Source: Thermocrispum municipale DSM 44069
GTDB taxonomy: Bacteria > Actinomycetota > Actinomycetes > Mycobacteriales > Pseudonocardiaceae
Assembly (NCBI RefSeq): GCF_000427825.1
Contig: NZ_ATYT01000005.1
Coordinates: 1-64,000, forward strand
Direction of reading: 5' to 3'
Length of the DNA: 64,000 nt
Shown here: positions 6,566 through 15,530 of the stretch, piece after piece
How the letters are laid out: the number at the start of each line of letters is the position of its first letter
Position numbering within the stretch: position 1 is the first letter of the stretch
Notes under the pieces: model-generated
Told to the model about the DNA's origin: nothing
Seen by the model: only the letters and a program-made list of their open reading frames with translations
Database searches by the model: none
Position numbers and translations under genes: made by a program

Positions 6566-8914
6566 TCATCCCATGGCTCCTACGGTGGGCTTCGTGGACG
6601 GTTCGGGGGCTACCGCACCTCGCGGTCCGCGTTGCTCCCGCCGCACGGTCGCCGCGACGACACAGCTGGCGGCAAGCAGCGCGAGCATGACCGAGCCCGC
6701 AAGCAGGATGCCGAACTCGCGGATCACGGCAAGCTGGGACGCGGCGAGGACCGCGTAGCCGACGGCCGAGGTCGCGGTCGCAAGCAGGACCGAACGAAGC
6801 AGCCGACGGCTGCCCCGCCGGGTCGCTTCGGCGAGCAGCACGGTGAACTCGCACCCGATCGCGGTCGTCAGCGACCCGAGCGCCACCGTTACCGGGCTGA
6901 GCGGGATTCCGGTGAGCCACAACGCGCAGAACCCGGCACCGGTGGCCACCACACCCGCGGCCACCGCACGCACCGCGTCGCCGCGCCGGCGCAACCCGAT
7001 GAGCAGGACCAGCCCGGCGGCACCGATACCGGCGAGGTTGCCCCAGATCCGGTCCGCGGACACCATTTCCTGCGCGGTCACCGCGACTAGGGGCAGTCCG
7101 GCCAGCTCGGTGGTGTACCCCGGCGGAGCCGGCGGCAGGCTCGCCAGCACCTCGTCGCGTAACCGCTGCAGCGCACCGAGATCGTTGATGTCGACGCCGA
7201 AGCTCAGCACCGCGACCTTCCCGTCGTCGCGGATCACCGACCCGACCAGGTACGGCGGTAGCAGCCGGAGCGCCGAGGACAGTTGCTCGCTCGTCGGCGC
7301 CGGGCCGAGGAAGGGCAACATGGACACCGGCGAGACCACCGGCCGCATCTGCTCGCCATGTGCGGAGATCACGGCCGTCTGGGCCCGCCGCATCCAGTCG
7401 AACGCCTCGACCGAACGTACGTTCTCGCCACGCACCACGATGTCGAGCTCACCGGAGGAGCCGATCTTGCGCTCCACGTGCTCCGCGTCGGACAGCGCCG
7501 GCAGGCCGTCGGCGAAACTACGGAAGTCCGAGCGTAGCGGCAGCCCGGGCAGCAGCGCCCAGCCGGCGACCGCCGCCACCACGACGAGCAGGCTCACCCC
7601 CAGGCGCACGCCTCTCGTCGAAGGTGGCCACGCCTGGAGGGCCGCCGTCGGTTGCGGACCGTCCGGGGACGGGGCGTCGGCAAGCCAGCGCGCCAGCGCC
7701 AGCCCGGTGAACGCGGCGCAGAGCACTCCCGCCGCCAGCGCCAGCCCGAGATCGCGGACGAACGGCAGTGGCGACAGGGTCAGTGCGGCGAAACTGGCCG
7801 AGGTCGCGGCGGCCACCACCAGCACGGTGCGCCGCCGCGCCCGCTGCGCGAAATACATCGGGTAGAACGCCCCGATACCCAGCAGCACCGAAAGGAACGC
7901 CAGCACCCCGAGCGAGAGCGGCCGGTCCAGCCAGCCGAACAGGGCGACGGTGAACCCGGTGGCCAGCAGCGCCGTGACCACCGGCCCCAGCCGCCGGCTG
8001 CGCCTGGCCCAGGGCACGCACAGGAAGCAGGCGGCGACCGCGAGCACGGCGAGGCCGCCGAGCAACGGGATCTCCTCGGCCACCTGCTCCCCCACCCCGG
8101 AGGCGACCGCGGGCACCCCGGAAACCGTGGCCGCCCTGGTCTGCAGACCGGAGTCGGCGACCGCCTGACGTATCCCGGCCACCAGGTTCCCGGTGGCCTC
8201 GGCCTTGATCCCCTCCCTCGGCCGGACCAGGATCGCGATCGAATCCGCCGAGGGAATCACGAAATGCCACTGCGGGCGCGGCTGCCCGTCGGAGTTGTAG
8301 ACCACGGTGCCGACGAAGTTCGGATTGCGCAGCGTGGGCAGCCCGGCCGGCAGCCCTTGCACCAGCAACGGCCCGTACCGCGCGTCGAACGCCTGCACCG
8401 CCTTGTCACCGGCGCTGCGGACGGCCTTGTCGCTCGCTCCGGACTTCCTCGCGGCCTCCTCCGCGGCACCACGCTCGGCGTCGCGGCGGCCGGTGAGCTC
8501 CGCCAGGAACTTCTGCGCCTGGCCGGCAATCTGGTTCACGATCGTCGCCGGCCCGTACACCGCGGCGACGTCCGGCAACGTGGACAACCTGCCTTCCAGC
8601 CGGAGGACCTTCTCGATGTTGTCCTCGTTGAGCAGCCGCCTCGGGCCGTCGGTCTCCAGCAGCACCACCACCGGATCGCCGCCGAACGAACCGGCCAGCT
8701 CGTCGAGCCCGGCGACCGACTCGTGCCCGGACGGCAGGAACGACTCGACGCCGGTCTCCATTGTGGACCGCGCAAGCCCGCCGAGCAGCGCGCCCGCCGC
8801 GAGCACCGCGCCCACCGCGATCGTGATGCCTTTGCGTGTGGGACGGACCCGAAGCGGAGCAGGCATTCGCCGGATCAGCCGGCCGATCATCCCGTGCATG
8901 CCATGCCGCGCCAC
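6566..8914 (-). CDS. MMPL-family RND transporter
   Basis: The 782-aa inner-membrane protein has the RND/MMPL plan: an N-terminal helix ('GITIAVGAVLAAGALLGGLA'), a large extracytoplasmic loop of about 190 residues, five or six helices, a second helix plus loop ('LGVSLLVVVAAVAGWALLPG'), and a final helix block. MMPL proteins are proton-driven exporters of lipids and other hydrophobic compounds in actinobacteria. It is the last gene of the mce string, beginning 3 nt after the last MCE gene, so it was probably acquired or kept as part of that transport system. GTG at 8914 is used here; ATG at 8899 is possible. Substrate unknown. Confidence 0.85.
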   Translation of the reverse strand: MARHGMHGMIGRLIRRMPAPLRVRPTRKGITIAVGAVLAAGALLGGLARSTMETGVESFLPSGHESVAGLDELAGSFGGDPVVVLLETDGPRRLLNEDNIEKVLRLEGRLSTLPDVAAVYGPATIVNQIAGQAQKFLAELTGRRDAERGAAEEAARKSGASDKAVRSAGDKAVQAFDARYGPLLVQGLPAGLPTLRNPNFVGTVVYNSDGQPRPQWHFVIPSADSIAILVRPREGIKAEATGNLVAGIRQAVADSGLQTRAATVSGVPAVASGVGEQVAEEIPLLGGLAVLAVAACFLCVPWARRSRRLGPVVTALLATGFTVALFGWLDRPLSLGVLAFLSVLLGIGAFYPMYFAQRARRRTVLVVAAATSASFAALTLSPLPFVRDLGLALAAGVLCAAFTGLALARWLADAPSPDGPQPTAALQAWPPSTRGVRLGVSLLVVVAAVAGWALLPGLPLRSDFRSFADGLPALSDAEHVERKIGSSGELDIVVRGENVRSVEAFDWMRRAQTAVISAHGEQMRPVVSPVSMLPFLGPAPTSEQLSSALRLLPPYLVGSVIRDDGKVAVLSFGVDINDLGALQRLRDEVLASLPPAPPGYTTELAGLPLVAVTAQEMVSADRIWGNLAGIGAAGLVLLIGLRRRGDAVRAVAAGVVATGAGFCALWLTGIPLSPVTVALGSLTTAIGCEFTVLLAEATRRGSRRLLRSVLLATATSAVGYAVLAASQLAVIREFGILLAGSVMLALLAASCVVAATVRREQRGPRGAVAPEPSTKPTVGAMG

Positions 8915-8917
8915 CGC

Positions 8918-10216
8918 TTAGTTGCCTTCCCGTTCCAGGCGCGGGTACGGCCGGTCCTGTGGGCCCGGATCATTCAGCGTGCCGGGCGCCGGGTACGGGT
9001 TGTGCTTGTTGAGCGGGCCGAGCGTGCTGTTCTTGATCGGAAGCCCCTTGATGCTGTACTCGTTCAGGATCGGGTAGACGTTCCAGTACTTGCCGTTGGC
9101 GTCGCCGTTGGTGACGCTGTCGCCCCAGTTGATGAAGTAGGCCGCGATCTCCGGCCCGTAGGGACGCAGGTAGGCCAGCATCGGGTTGACGTCGGACATC
9201 GCCACCCGCGCGTTGGGGATGAGCTGGCGCAGGTCGGTGGACAGTTGCGGGACCCGGTCCAGCGTGCCGGGCGACTTGTTCAGCACACCGTCCAGGGACG
9301 GCAGCAGGCCACGCAGGTCCGCCGCGGTGGCGGGCAGTTCCGCGAGCGCCGTGCTCAACGCCGGCGCGGCCGCGTTCAGGTCGCGCGCCACCGGTGCCAG
9401 CGATCCGGACAGCCGGTTCAGCCCGGCACTGGCCTGCTTCGCCGTGTCCAGCAGGGTGGGCAGCTTGCGGACCACGTCCTCGATCTGGCCGGCACCTCCG
9501 GCGGTCGCCTTGCTCAGCTCGTTCGCGTTCTGCACCATCTGGGCGATCTGGCCCTGGCGGCTGTCCAGCGCCGCCAGCAGTGTGGCGCTGTTCGCGGCCA
9601 GCTGCCGCAGGTCGTCGGACTGGGCGGCGAGCGCGCCGAGCGCGTCCTTGCCCTGCCGACCCAGATCACCCAGCCCGGACAGGGCCGCGGACAGGTCCTG
9701 CCTGGTGCCCTCGGTACCCGCGCCGAGCGAGCGCACGCTGCCGGCCAGTGCCGCCCTGGTGTCGCCGTCCAGGCTGGCCAGCACGTCGTTGAGCTTGACG
9801 GCCGGTTTCACCGATTCGGCAGGAAGCTTGGTACCACTGGGGATCTTCGCACCGTGGCCGTCGACGATCTCGACGAACGTCTCCTCGACGAGCGTCTTGT
9901 TCCGCAGCTGGAAGGTAACCCCCTCGTGCAGCGGGTGCTGCTCGTTCAGCTGGATGGTGACCTCGGCTTCGCCGCCGTGTACGTCGATCTTCTCCACGTC
10001 GCCGACCGGGACGCCGGCGATCATCACGTCGCCGTTGTACACCAGGTTCGCTGTTTTCGGTGCGATGAACGAGACCTGGTATCCGGACCTGCTCAGCAGC
10101 GGGAGCTTGCCGCCCGAGTTCAGCCACAGGTAGCCGAAGATGACCGAGCACACCGCGACGAACAACACGAGCACCACCAGGCGGATGGCCGGTAGCGCGC
10201 CATGGGCTATGCGCAT
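8918..10216 (-). CDS. MCE-family protein, sixth in the operon (MceF position)
   Basis: The 432-aa protein has one N-terminal helix (about 12-32), then the MCE/MlaD beta-barrel domain (about 45-125: 'VMIAGVPVGDVEKIDV', 'VTFQLRNKTLVEETFVEI') and a long helical CCWG-type region. In Mce complexes six such subunits form a periplasm-spanning hexameric tube that carries lipids from the outer layer to the YrbE permease. ATG at 10216 has GGTGAGG 4 nt upstream. The C-terminal region 'YGPEIAAYFINWGDSVTNGD' is shared with three other subunits here. No lipobox is present. Confidence 0.88.
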   Translation of the reverse strand: MRIAHGALPAIRLVVLVLFVAVCSVIFGYLWLNSGGKLPLLSRSGYQVSFIAPKTANLVYNGDVMIAGVPVGDVEKIDVHGGEAEVTIQLNEQHPLHEGVTFQLRNKTLVEETFVEIVDGHGAKIPSGTKLPAESVKPAVKLNDVLASLDGDTRAALAGSVRSLGAGTEGTRQDLSAALSGLGDLGRQGKDALGALAAQSDDLRQLAANSATLLAALDSRQGQIAQMVQNANELSKATAGGAGQIEDVVRKLPTLLDTAKQASAGLNRLSGSLAPVARDLNAAAPALSTALAELPATAADLRGLLPSLDGVLNKSPGTLDRVPQLSTDLRQLIPNARVAMSDVNPMLAYLRPYGPEIAAYFINWGDSVTNGDANGKYWNVYPILNEYSIKGLPIKNSTLGPLNKHNPYPAPGTLNDPGPQDRPYPRLEREGN

Positions 10217-10222
10217 TTTGCC

Positions 10223-11488
10223 TCACCTACCCGGTTTCGGGGTGGACAGGAAGTTCAACAAGTCCGTGGGCACGGACGAGGGTGCGATGCCCACCTGGGC
10301 CCGCAGTACGCCGGAGTTGCCATCGGTGAGGCTGGTGACCGATCGGGTCTGCACCACGAAGGCGCCGAGATCGTTCAAATAGGACACCAGGTTCCCGGTC
10401 ACCGGGTCCAGGTTCCTCGTGATCGAACCGAGTGCGGGCAGGGCCTCGTTCAGCTTGCCGGTGAACGGGCGCAGGTCCGCGACCACCGGACGCGCCTTGG
10501 CCACCACCGGTGCGGCCACGTCCACCGTCTGGCCGATCCGGTCCGCGGTCTTCGTCAAGCGGGACAACGAATCGGGCAGGGTCCCGGTGGCCTTCTGCAG
10601 ATTGTCCAGCGTCGGGTCCAGCTGGTCGGACAGCCCCTGCACGGCCTGCGTCGCCTGCTTGAGCTGGCGCATCACGTCCGGCAGCGCGGCCAGGGTCGCG
10701 TCCAGCGAATCGCTGCGCGTGCCGACGGTGTTCAGCGTGCGCTGCAGGGCGGTGGCCAGTTCGGACAGCCGGGTGTCGTTGCCGCCCACGCTGGTGGCGA
10801 TCTGCTGGAGCGAGGTGACCAGCTTGGCCAGTGTGTCCTTGCGGGTCTGCAATGCCTCCGCCACCGGGCGCAGGTTCCTGGCCACCTGGTCCGTCGCCTT
10901 CACCCCCTCGGGCAGTTGCTCCGGTGCCTTGGCCAGCGCCACGTCGGACTCGGACAGCAGACTGGTCAGCGCGTCCCGCGTGTTGACGTCGAGGTGCCCG
11001 AGCACCTCGTCGATTTGGATCGGCCGCTGCGAGTTGGCAACCGGGAGCACCGCGTCGTCACTGAGCTGCTTGCCCGGCGGCCCGCCCGGGTTGAGCTCCA
11101 TGTACATCTCGTTCACCGGGCTCTTCGGGCGCAGCACGACCTTCGCGTTGTCGTAGACGCGGTATTGCGGGTCGATCGCGATCCCGAGCTTGGCGTTGCC
11201 GTTGTCGTCCACGTCGACCGACCTGATGTCGCCGACCTGCACGCCCGCGATGCGCACCTCCTGCCCGTTGCCGGGGCTCACCCCGGGGCTGCTGCGCAGG
11301 GTCACGTAGAAGGTCAGCTCGTCCTCCCACGGCCAGTTGAACCGCTGGTTGGTCAGGATGATGCCGCCGCACACGCTGGCGAGCAGGACGAGCGCGAGGG
11401 TGACCGCAAGGTTGCGGACCAGCCCGGGCTCGTTCTTCATCCGCTCCCATGCCCGCGTCAACCGGCCGGGCCTGCGCGGTGTGCTCAT
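10223..11488 (-). CDS. MCE-family protein, fifth in the operon (MceE position)
   Basis: The 421-aa protein has a TM helix at about 26-46 ('LAVTLALVLLASVCGGIIL'), then an MCE domain ('GQEVRIAGVQVGDIRSVDV', 'VVLRPKSPVNEMYMEL') and a long coiled, helical tail. The canonical MceE is a lipoprotein; here the only N-terminal Cys is in 'LLASVCGGI', inside the helix. The basic lead is long, but V-C-G could be read as a degenerate lipobox. The start at 11488 overlaps the preceding stop (ATGA), so this start is favoured over longer readings that reach back into the previous gene. Confidence 0.87.
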   Translation of the reverse strand: MSTPRRPGRLTRAWERMKNEPGLVRNLAVTLALVLLASVCGGIILTNQRFNWPWEDELTFYVTLRSSPGVSPGNGQEVRIAGVQVGDIRSVDVDDNGNAKLGIAIDPQYRVYDNAKVVLRPKSPVNEMYMELNPGGPPGKQLSDDAVLPVANSQRPIQIDEVLGHLDVNTRDALTSLLSESDVALAKAPEQLPEGVKATDQVARNLRPVAEALQTRKDTLAKLVTSLQQIATSVGGNDTRLSELATALQRTLNTVGTRSDSLDATLAALPDVMRQLKQATQAVQGLSDQLDPTLDNLQKATGTLPDSLSRLTKTADRIGQTVDVAAPVVAKARPVVADLRPFTGKLNEALPALGSITRNLDPVTGNLVSYLNDLGAFVVQTRSVTSLTDGNSGVLRAQVGIAPSSVPTDLLNFLSTPKPGR

Positions 11489-12825
11489 CGGGGACCACCT
11501 TCCGCCTTCCGCACCTGCATCTGGATCAGCTGGGAGACCAGCTGCTCGAAGCTGATCGGCAGCCCGCCGACCGAGCCGGGCCCGATCCCGGCGTGGGCCA
11601 TGATCACGTGGCCGTTGCGGTCGGAGGCCACGGCTTCCCGCACGAGGTTCGCGGCGAGGAACGCGACTTCCTGGTAGAACGGCCGATCCGAGCCGGAACC
11701 GGTGTAGGGCCCGGTGCCGTTCCACGGCGAGAGCACGAACTTGGTGATCGGGCCGTTGACGCGATCCAGCACCGGACCGTTCAGTCCGCGCATCACGTCG
11801 GTGGTCCGCTGGCTGGCCGGCACCAGGTCCTGCACCAGCGGCCTGGCGTCCACCAGCAGGTCCTTGGCATCGCTGACCAGTGGCCTGGCTTTGACCAGCA
11901 CCGGGTCGGCGTGCTCCAAGGTGGTGTTCAGCTCACGCGCGACCGGCCGCGCCGAATCCGCGGTGTTCCTCAGCCTGCCGAGCGTGGCGTCCAACCTGGA
12001 CAGACCGGCGTTCGCGCTGTGCAGCGTGTCCGGCAGCGTCTCGATCGTGCCGGCGACATCCCGCGCCCGCTTGCCCAGCACCGCGCTGCCGGTGGCGAGA
12101 TCGTGCACGATGGCGTCGAGCCTGCCGTCCTGCTCGCTGAGCACCCGGCCGGTGGATTCCAGGTTGCGCACCAGGTCGGGCAGATCCGTTCGCGGATTGG
12201 TGCCCCTGGCCGCGGTCAGCACCTGTCCCGCCGGCGCCAGCGCGGGCGGCGCGTCGGCCAGCAGTTCGTCGATCGCGGAGGACCCACCCTGGTTGAGGGT
12301 CTTGTCCAGCTGGGAGACCGCCGAGCGCGCGCCCTCCAGCGCCGGCGGCTGCAGCGACCTGGCCACCTTGTCCAGCTCGACCGGCAGCCTGGTGCGCTCG
12401 ACCGGGATGTCGGCGGCGGGGCTTCCCTTGTCCCCACCGGGAACGAGGTCGACGTAGTACTTCCCGCCGAGCAGCGTCACCGGCCGGATCTCGGCGGACG
12501 GGGCGGTGCCGAGCTTGTCCCGCACGCCCTCCCCGACCTTCACTTCCACTGTGGCGGTGCCGTCGCCGTTCTCCTCGACCGAGCTGACCCGGCCCACCGG
12601 GACACCGGCGATCTTGACGTCGGTGAGGTCCTCCCGCAGCTTGTAGTCCTGCGCGAAGTTGATGCGCACCACGTCACCGGAGCTCAGCACGGTGGCGATC
12701 CGGTCCTTGTTGAACAGGGCGGCGCCGATCGCCAACGTCAGTACCGCCATCAGGACACCGATGCGCGCCGGTGACTTCACCCGCCGGCCGCTGACGCCCC
12801 TGCCCTTCCTACCGTGGATTGCCAT
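11485..12825 (-). CDS. MCE-family protein, fourth in the operon (MceD position)
   Basis: The 446-aa protein has an N-terminal helix at about 20-38 ('IGVLMAVLTLAIGAALF'), an MCE domain ('LTDVKIAGVPVGRVSSVEE', 'VTLLGGKYYVDLVPGG') and a helical region with repeated 'LDATL/LRNTAD' phrases typical of the MCE needle. ATG at 12825 has GGTGAG 5 nt upstream. It follows the previous MCE gene by 6 nt and overlaps the next by 4 nt, so all six subunits should be made in stoichiometric amounts. Confidence 0.87.
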   Translation of the reverse strand: MAIHGRKGRGVSGRRVKSPARIGVLMAVLTLAIGAALFNKDRIATVLSSGDVVRINFAQDYKLREDLTDVKIAGVPVGRVSSVEENGDGTATVEVKVGEGVRDKLGTAPSAEIRPVTLLGGKYYVDLVPGGDKGSPAADIPVERTRLPVELDKVARSLQPPALEGARSAVSQLDKTLNQGGSSAIDELLADAPPALAPAGQVLTAARGTNPRTDLPDLVRNLESTGRVLSEQDGRLDAIVHDLATGSAVLGKRARDVAGTIETLPDTLHSANAGLSRLDATLGRLRNTADSARPVARELNTTLEHADPVLVKARPLVSDAKDLLVDARPLVQDLVPASQRTTDVMRGLNGPVLDRVNGPITKFVLSPWNGTGPYTGSGSDRPFYQEVAFLAANLVREAVASDRNGHVIMAHAGIGPGSVGGLPISFEQLVSQLIQMQVRKAEGGPR

Positions 12826-12831
12826 GCCGAC

Positions 12832-14115
12832 TCACCTTCCCGCTCGTGTGCCGAGCGGACCTTTCTCCCGGTCCTTGATCGCCTGCCCCGGCGCCGGGTA
12901 CGCGTTGCGCGACGCGGTCGGGTCCGCGATCGGCAGGGTGCCCAGCACCGATTCGGCGCCCACGTTCAGATAGATGCGCAGCCAGTGCCCGGCGGCGTCA
13001 CCGTTGCTGAGCGCGCTCGACGCGTTGTTGAAGAACATCGCGATCTCCGGTGCGTACGGCTTGAGCACGGCGAGCGGGACCTGCATGTCACCGAACGCCT
13101 TGGTCAGTACCGGCGCCAGCGGCCGGGCGTCAGCGAAGGTCTGGGTGAGCTCGGTGACCGCCGGTTCGGCGCTGCGCGCCACCCCGGGGACCTTGTCCAG
13201 CGGGCCGACCGCCTCACGCAGCACGCCCCGGACATCCGGGGTCGCCTGCCCCAACGACAGCGCGCCCGGTTCGAGCTGCCGTGCCGCGGACTCGGTCTGC
13301 GCCAACGGCTCACGCACCGTCTGCAGCGCGCCACGGGCCTCGCGCAACGTCTCCGGCGCTTTCTGCAGCGCCTGCGACAGCGGTTCTCCATTGTCCACCG
13401 CCAGCGCGTGCAAGGTGGTGTCCAGCTGGCCGGCCAGTTCGCCGAGTTGCTCCTGGCGGCCGGCGAACCGACCGGCCAGGCTGTTCGCGGTGGACAGCAC
13501 CGCGCGCAGGTCGGCCCCGTTGTCCGCGCTGAGCGCCCGCGCCACCGTCCCGAGATCCGGCAGCATCTGGGGCGCCGCGGCGAGTACGTCACGGACGTCC
13601 TGGCTGTGCCCACCGGCGCCACCGCCGAGCTCGCGGACAGCGGTGCCGAGCCCCTTGCGGGTCGGCTCGTCGAACACCCTGAGCAGGTCGGAGAGTTCGT
13701 TCGCGCCCATGGTCTTCTTGGCCGGCAGGACGTCGTCCGGACCCATCCGGCCCGCGCTGGGGTCGCCGGGGTTGACATCGATGAACTTCTGCCCCAGCGC
13801 GGAACGCTCATCCACCGACGCGGTGGCGTTGCGGTAGATCTCGTGATCCTCGTCGAAGGAGAGCACGACCTGCGGCTTGCCGTCGACCAGGCCGACCTCC
13901 TTGACGTGGCCCACCCGCACGTTCGCGATCCGGACGTCGTCACCGGTCTGCAATGCGCCCACGTTGTCGAACGCCACCTTGAGTTCGGTGCCGGTGTGCC
14001 AGGGAGCCCCGTGGGTCGCGTTCACCGCCAGCAGCAGCGAGGCCACGAACATGGCGAGCACCGCTATCCCGACCAGCACCGACCGCCTCGGCCGAGCCCT
14101 GCGTATCGCTGCCAT
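12832..14115 (-). CDS. MCE-family protein, third in the operon (MceC position)
   Basis: The 427-aa protein starts 'MAAIRRARPRRSVLVGIAVL', a basic lead followed by one TM helix. It then has an MCE domain ('GDDVRIANVRVGHVKEVGL', 'ALGQKFIDVNPGDP'), a helical needle region, and a C-terminal 'YAPEIAMFFNNASSALSNGD' block also seen in the first and sixth subunits. The ATG at 14115 shares one base with the upstream stop (TGATG), which fixes the start; a longer open frame upstream is only the shadow of the preceding gene. Confidence 0.87.
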   Translation of the reverse strand: MAAIRRARPRRSVLVGIAVLAMFVASLLLAVNATHGAPWHTGTELKVAFDNVGALQTGDDVRIANVRVGHVKEVGLVDGKPQVVLSFDEDHEIYRNATASVDERSALGQKFIDVNPGDPSAGRMGPDDVLPAKKTMGANELSDLLRVFDEPTRKGLGTAVRELGGGAGGHSQDVRDVLAAAPQMLPDLGTVARALSADNGADLRAVLSTANSLAGRFAGRQEQLGELAGQLDTTLHALAVDNGEPLSQALQKAPETLREARGALQTVREPLAQTESAARQLEPGALSLGQATPDVRGVLREAVGPLDKVPGVARSAEPAVTELTQTFADARPLAPVLTKAFGDMQVPLAVLKPYAPEIAMFFNNASSALSNGDAAGHWLRIYLNVGAESVLGTLPIADPTASRNAYPAPGQAIKDREKGPLGTRAGR

Positions 14116-15530
14116 CACAACCCTCCCAGGAGGAAGCCGAGAACGCCGGATTCTCGTTGCTGGCTCAGGCCCGTGACGCCACCGTCGGGTGTCGGCTGCG
14201 GGCTGAGCAGGCCCAGCGGCGGCAGCAGACCCGGCTGCGCGGGCTGCTGCGGCTGCGCGGGCTGCTGCGGCTGTGGCGGGTTCTGCCGGCTGCTGGAAAG
14301 CAGCTCGCCGACGCCAAGGTCTCCGTTGAGCCCGGGTACAGTGCCGGTCACTGTGAAGGGGGTCGCGATGACGCGGCCGCGGAAGTAGTGCGACACCCCG
14401 TCGTGCCCGGTGGTGCACAGCGCCCAGTTGCGGATGAAGGCCATCACGCCCCCGATGTTCTCGGTCAGCTGGGACACCAGCGGATCGGCCGACCTGATGC
14501 TCGACGCCAGGTCCGGGCCGGCCTTGCGCAGCTCCGCGGCCACCGGCTGCGCCTGGTCCAGCAACCCCTGCGCCTTGGCCAGCACCGGTTGCGCGGCGGC
14601 CAGCGCCGGGTCCGCCGAGTCGGCGAACCGCTTGAGCTCCGCACTGATCTCCGCCAGGTTGTCCGTGGTCGGGCGCAGCGCCGCGAGCATCGGCGTGGCC
14701 GAGTTCGCGGTGCCCACCAGCTGGGCCAGCGTCGACCTGGCTTCGTTCAGCGTGGCGGGCAACTCCGCGAGCGTCGACTCGAATGCGTGCTGCTGCGCGG
14801 AAATCGTGCCCAGCAGCCGGTGCGCGGAGGCCACCAGCCCGTCCAGCGTCCTGCCCTCGTCACGGGCGAGCGCCCCGGCGACCGGCGCCACGTTGTCCAC
14901 CACGCTGTTGAGCAGCCGGTTCTGCTCGTCGAGGATGCGGACCAGTCCGCCGACGTCCCGCATGGCAGGCCCCAGCGCCTCGATCGTGGCCTGGATGTCG
15001 GCGCCGTTTCCGCGCGCTCCCTCACCAAGCATGGTGACCAGCGCGGCCAGCGACTGGCCGGTGGGATCGTCGACGGTGTTGAGCACCTCGTCCAGATCGG
15101 TGTTGCGGCCCGTTCGCTCCACCGGGAGCGTGGCGCCGCGCGCCATCACCGGCGCCGAGGGCGTGCCCCGATCCAGCTCCAGATAGCGCTCACCGAGCAG
15201 GCTGACCGGGCGGATGGTCACTTTCGCGTCGTCGTGCAGCGGCAGCGCTTCGGGATCCAGCTCCATGGTGACGGCGGCTTTCCCGTCCCTGGCCTTGATT
15301 TCCTTGATCTCACCGACCTTGACACCGTCCACTTTGACGTCGTTGCGCACCAGCAGCGGGCTGGCGTCGGCGAACTCGGCGGTCACCAGGGTGCCGCCGG
15401 ACTCGGAGCTCTGGTGGATGCCCCAGCTCGCCAGCGCCGTCGCGCCGACGAAGATCACCGCGGCGATGACGCGTGCCTTGGACAGGATCGGCTTCCTGCC
15501 GGGGATCCCGGCGACGGTGTTGGCGGTCAT
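14115..15530 (-). CDS. MCE-family protein with Pro/Gln-rich tail, second in the operon (MceB position)
   Basis: The 471-aa protein has a TM helix at about 22-42, an MCE domain ('VRNDVKVDGVKVGEIKEI', 'VSLLGERYLELDRG') and the helical needle. Its C-terminus is unusual for the set: a low-complexity stretch with two direct copies of QPQQPAQ followed by a Pro/Leu-rich end, possibly an extracellular linker or cell-wall tether. The DNA under it (about 14,225-14,280) is a short tandem repeat of a GCTGCGGCTG-type unit. The start at 15530 overlaps the previous stop (ATGA). Confidence 0.85.
   Translation of the reverse strand: MTANTVAGIPGRKPILSKARVIAAVIFVGATALASWGIHQSSESGGTLVTAEFADASPLLVRNDVKVDGVKVGEIKEIKARDGKAAVTMELDPEALPLHDDAKVTIRPVSLLGERYLELDRGTPSAPVMARGATLPVERTGRNTDLDEVLNTVDDPTGQSLAALVTMLGEGARGNGADIQATIEALGPAMRDVGGLVRILDEQNRLLNSVVDNVAPVAGALARDEGRTLDGLVASAHRLLGTISAQQHAFESTLAELPATLNEARSTLAQLVGTANSATPMLAALRPTTDNLAEISAELKRFADSADPALAAAQPVLAKAQGLLDQAQPVAAELRKAGPDLASSIRSADPLVSQLTENIGGVMAFIRNWALCTTGHDGVSHYFRGRVIATPFTVTGTVPGLNGDLGVGELLSSSRQNPPQPQQPAQPQQPAQPGLLPPLGLLSPQPTPDGGVTGLSQQRESGVLGFLLGGL

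Noticed and set aside
7652-14388. Several plus-strand open frames of 340-850 codons opposite the mce genes
   Set aside because: All are low-complexity Arg/Gln/Val-rich antisense frames of MCE and MMPL genes, with no domain or start signals.
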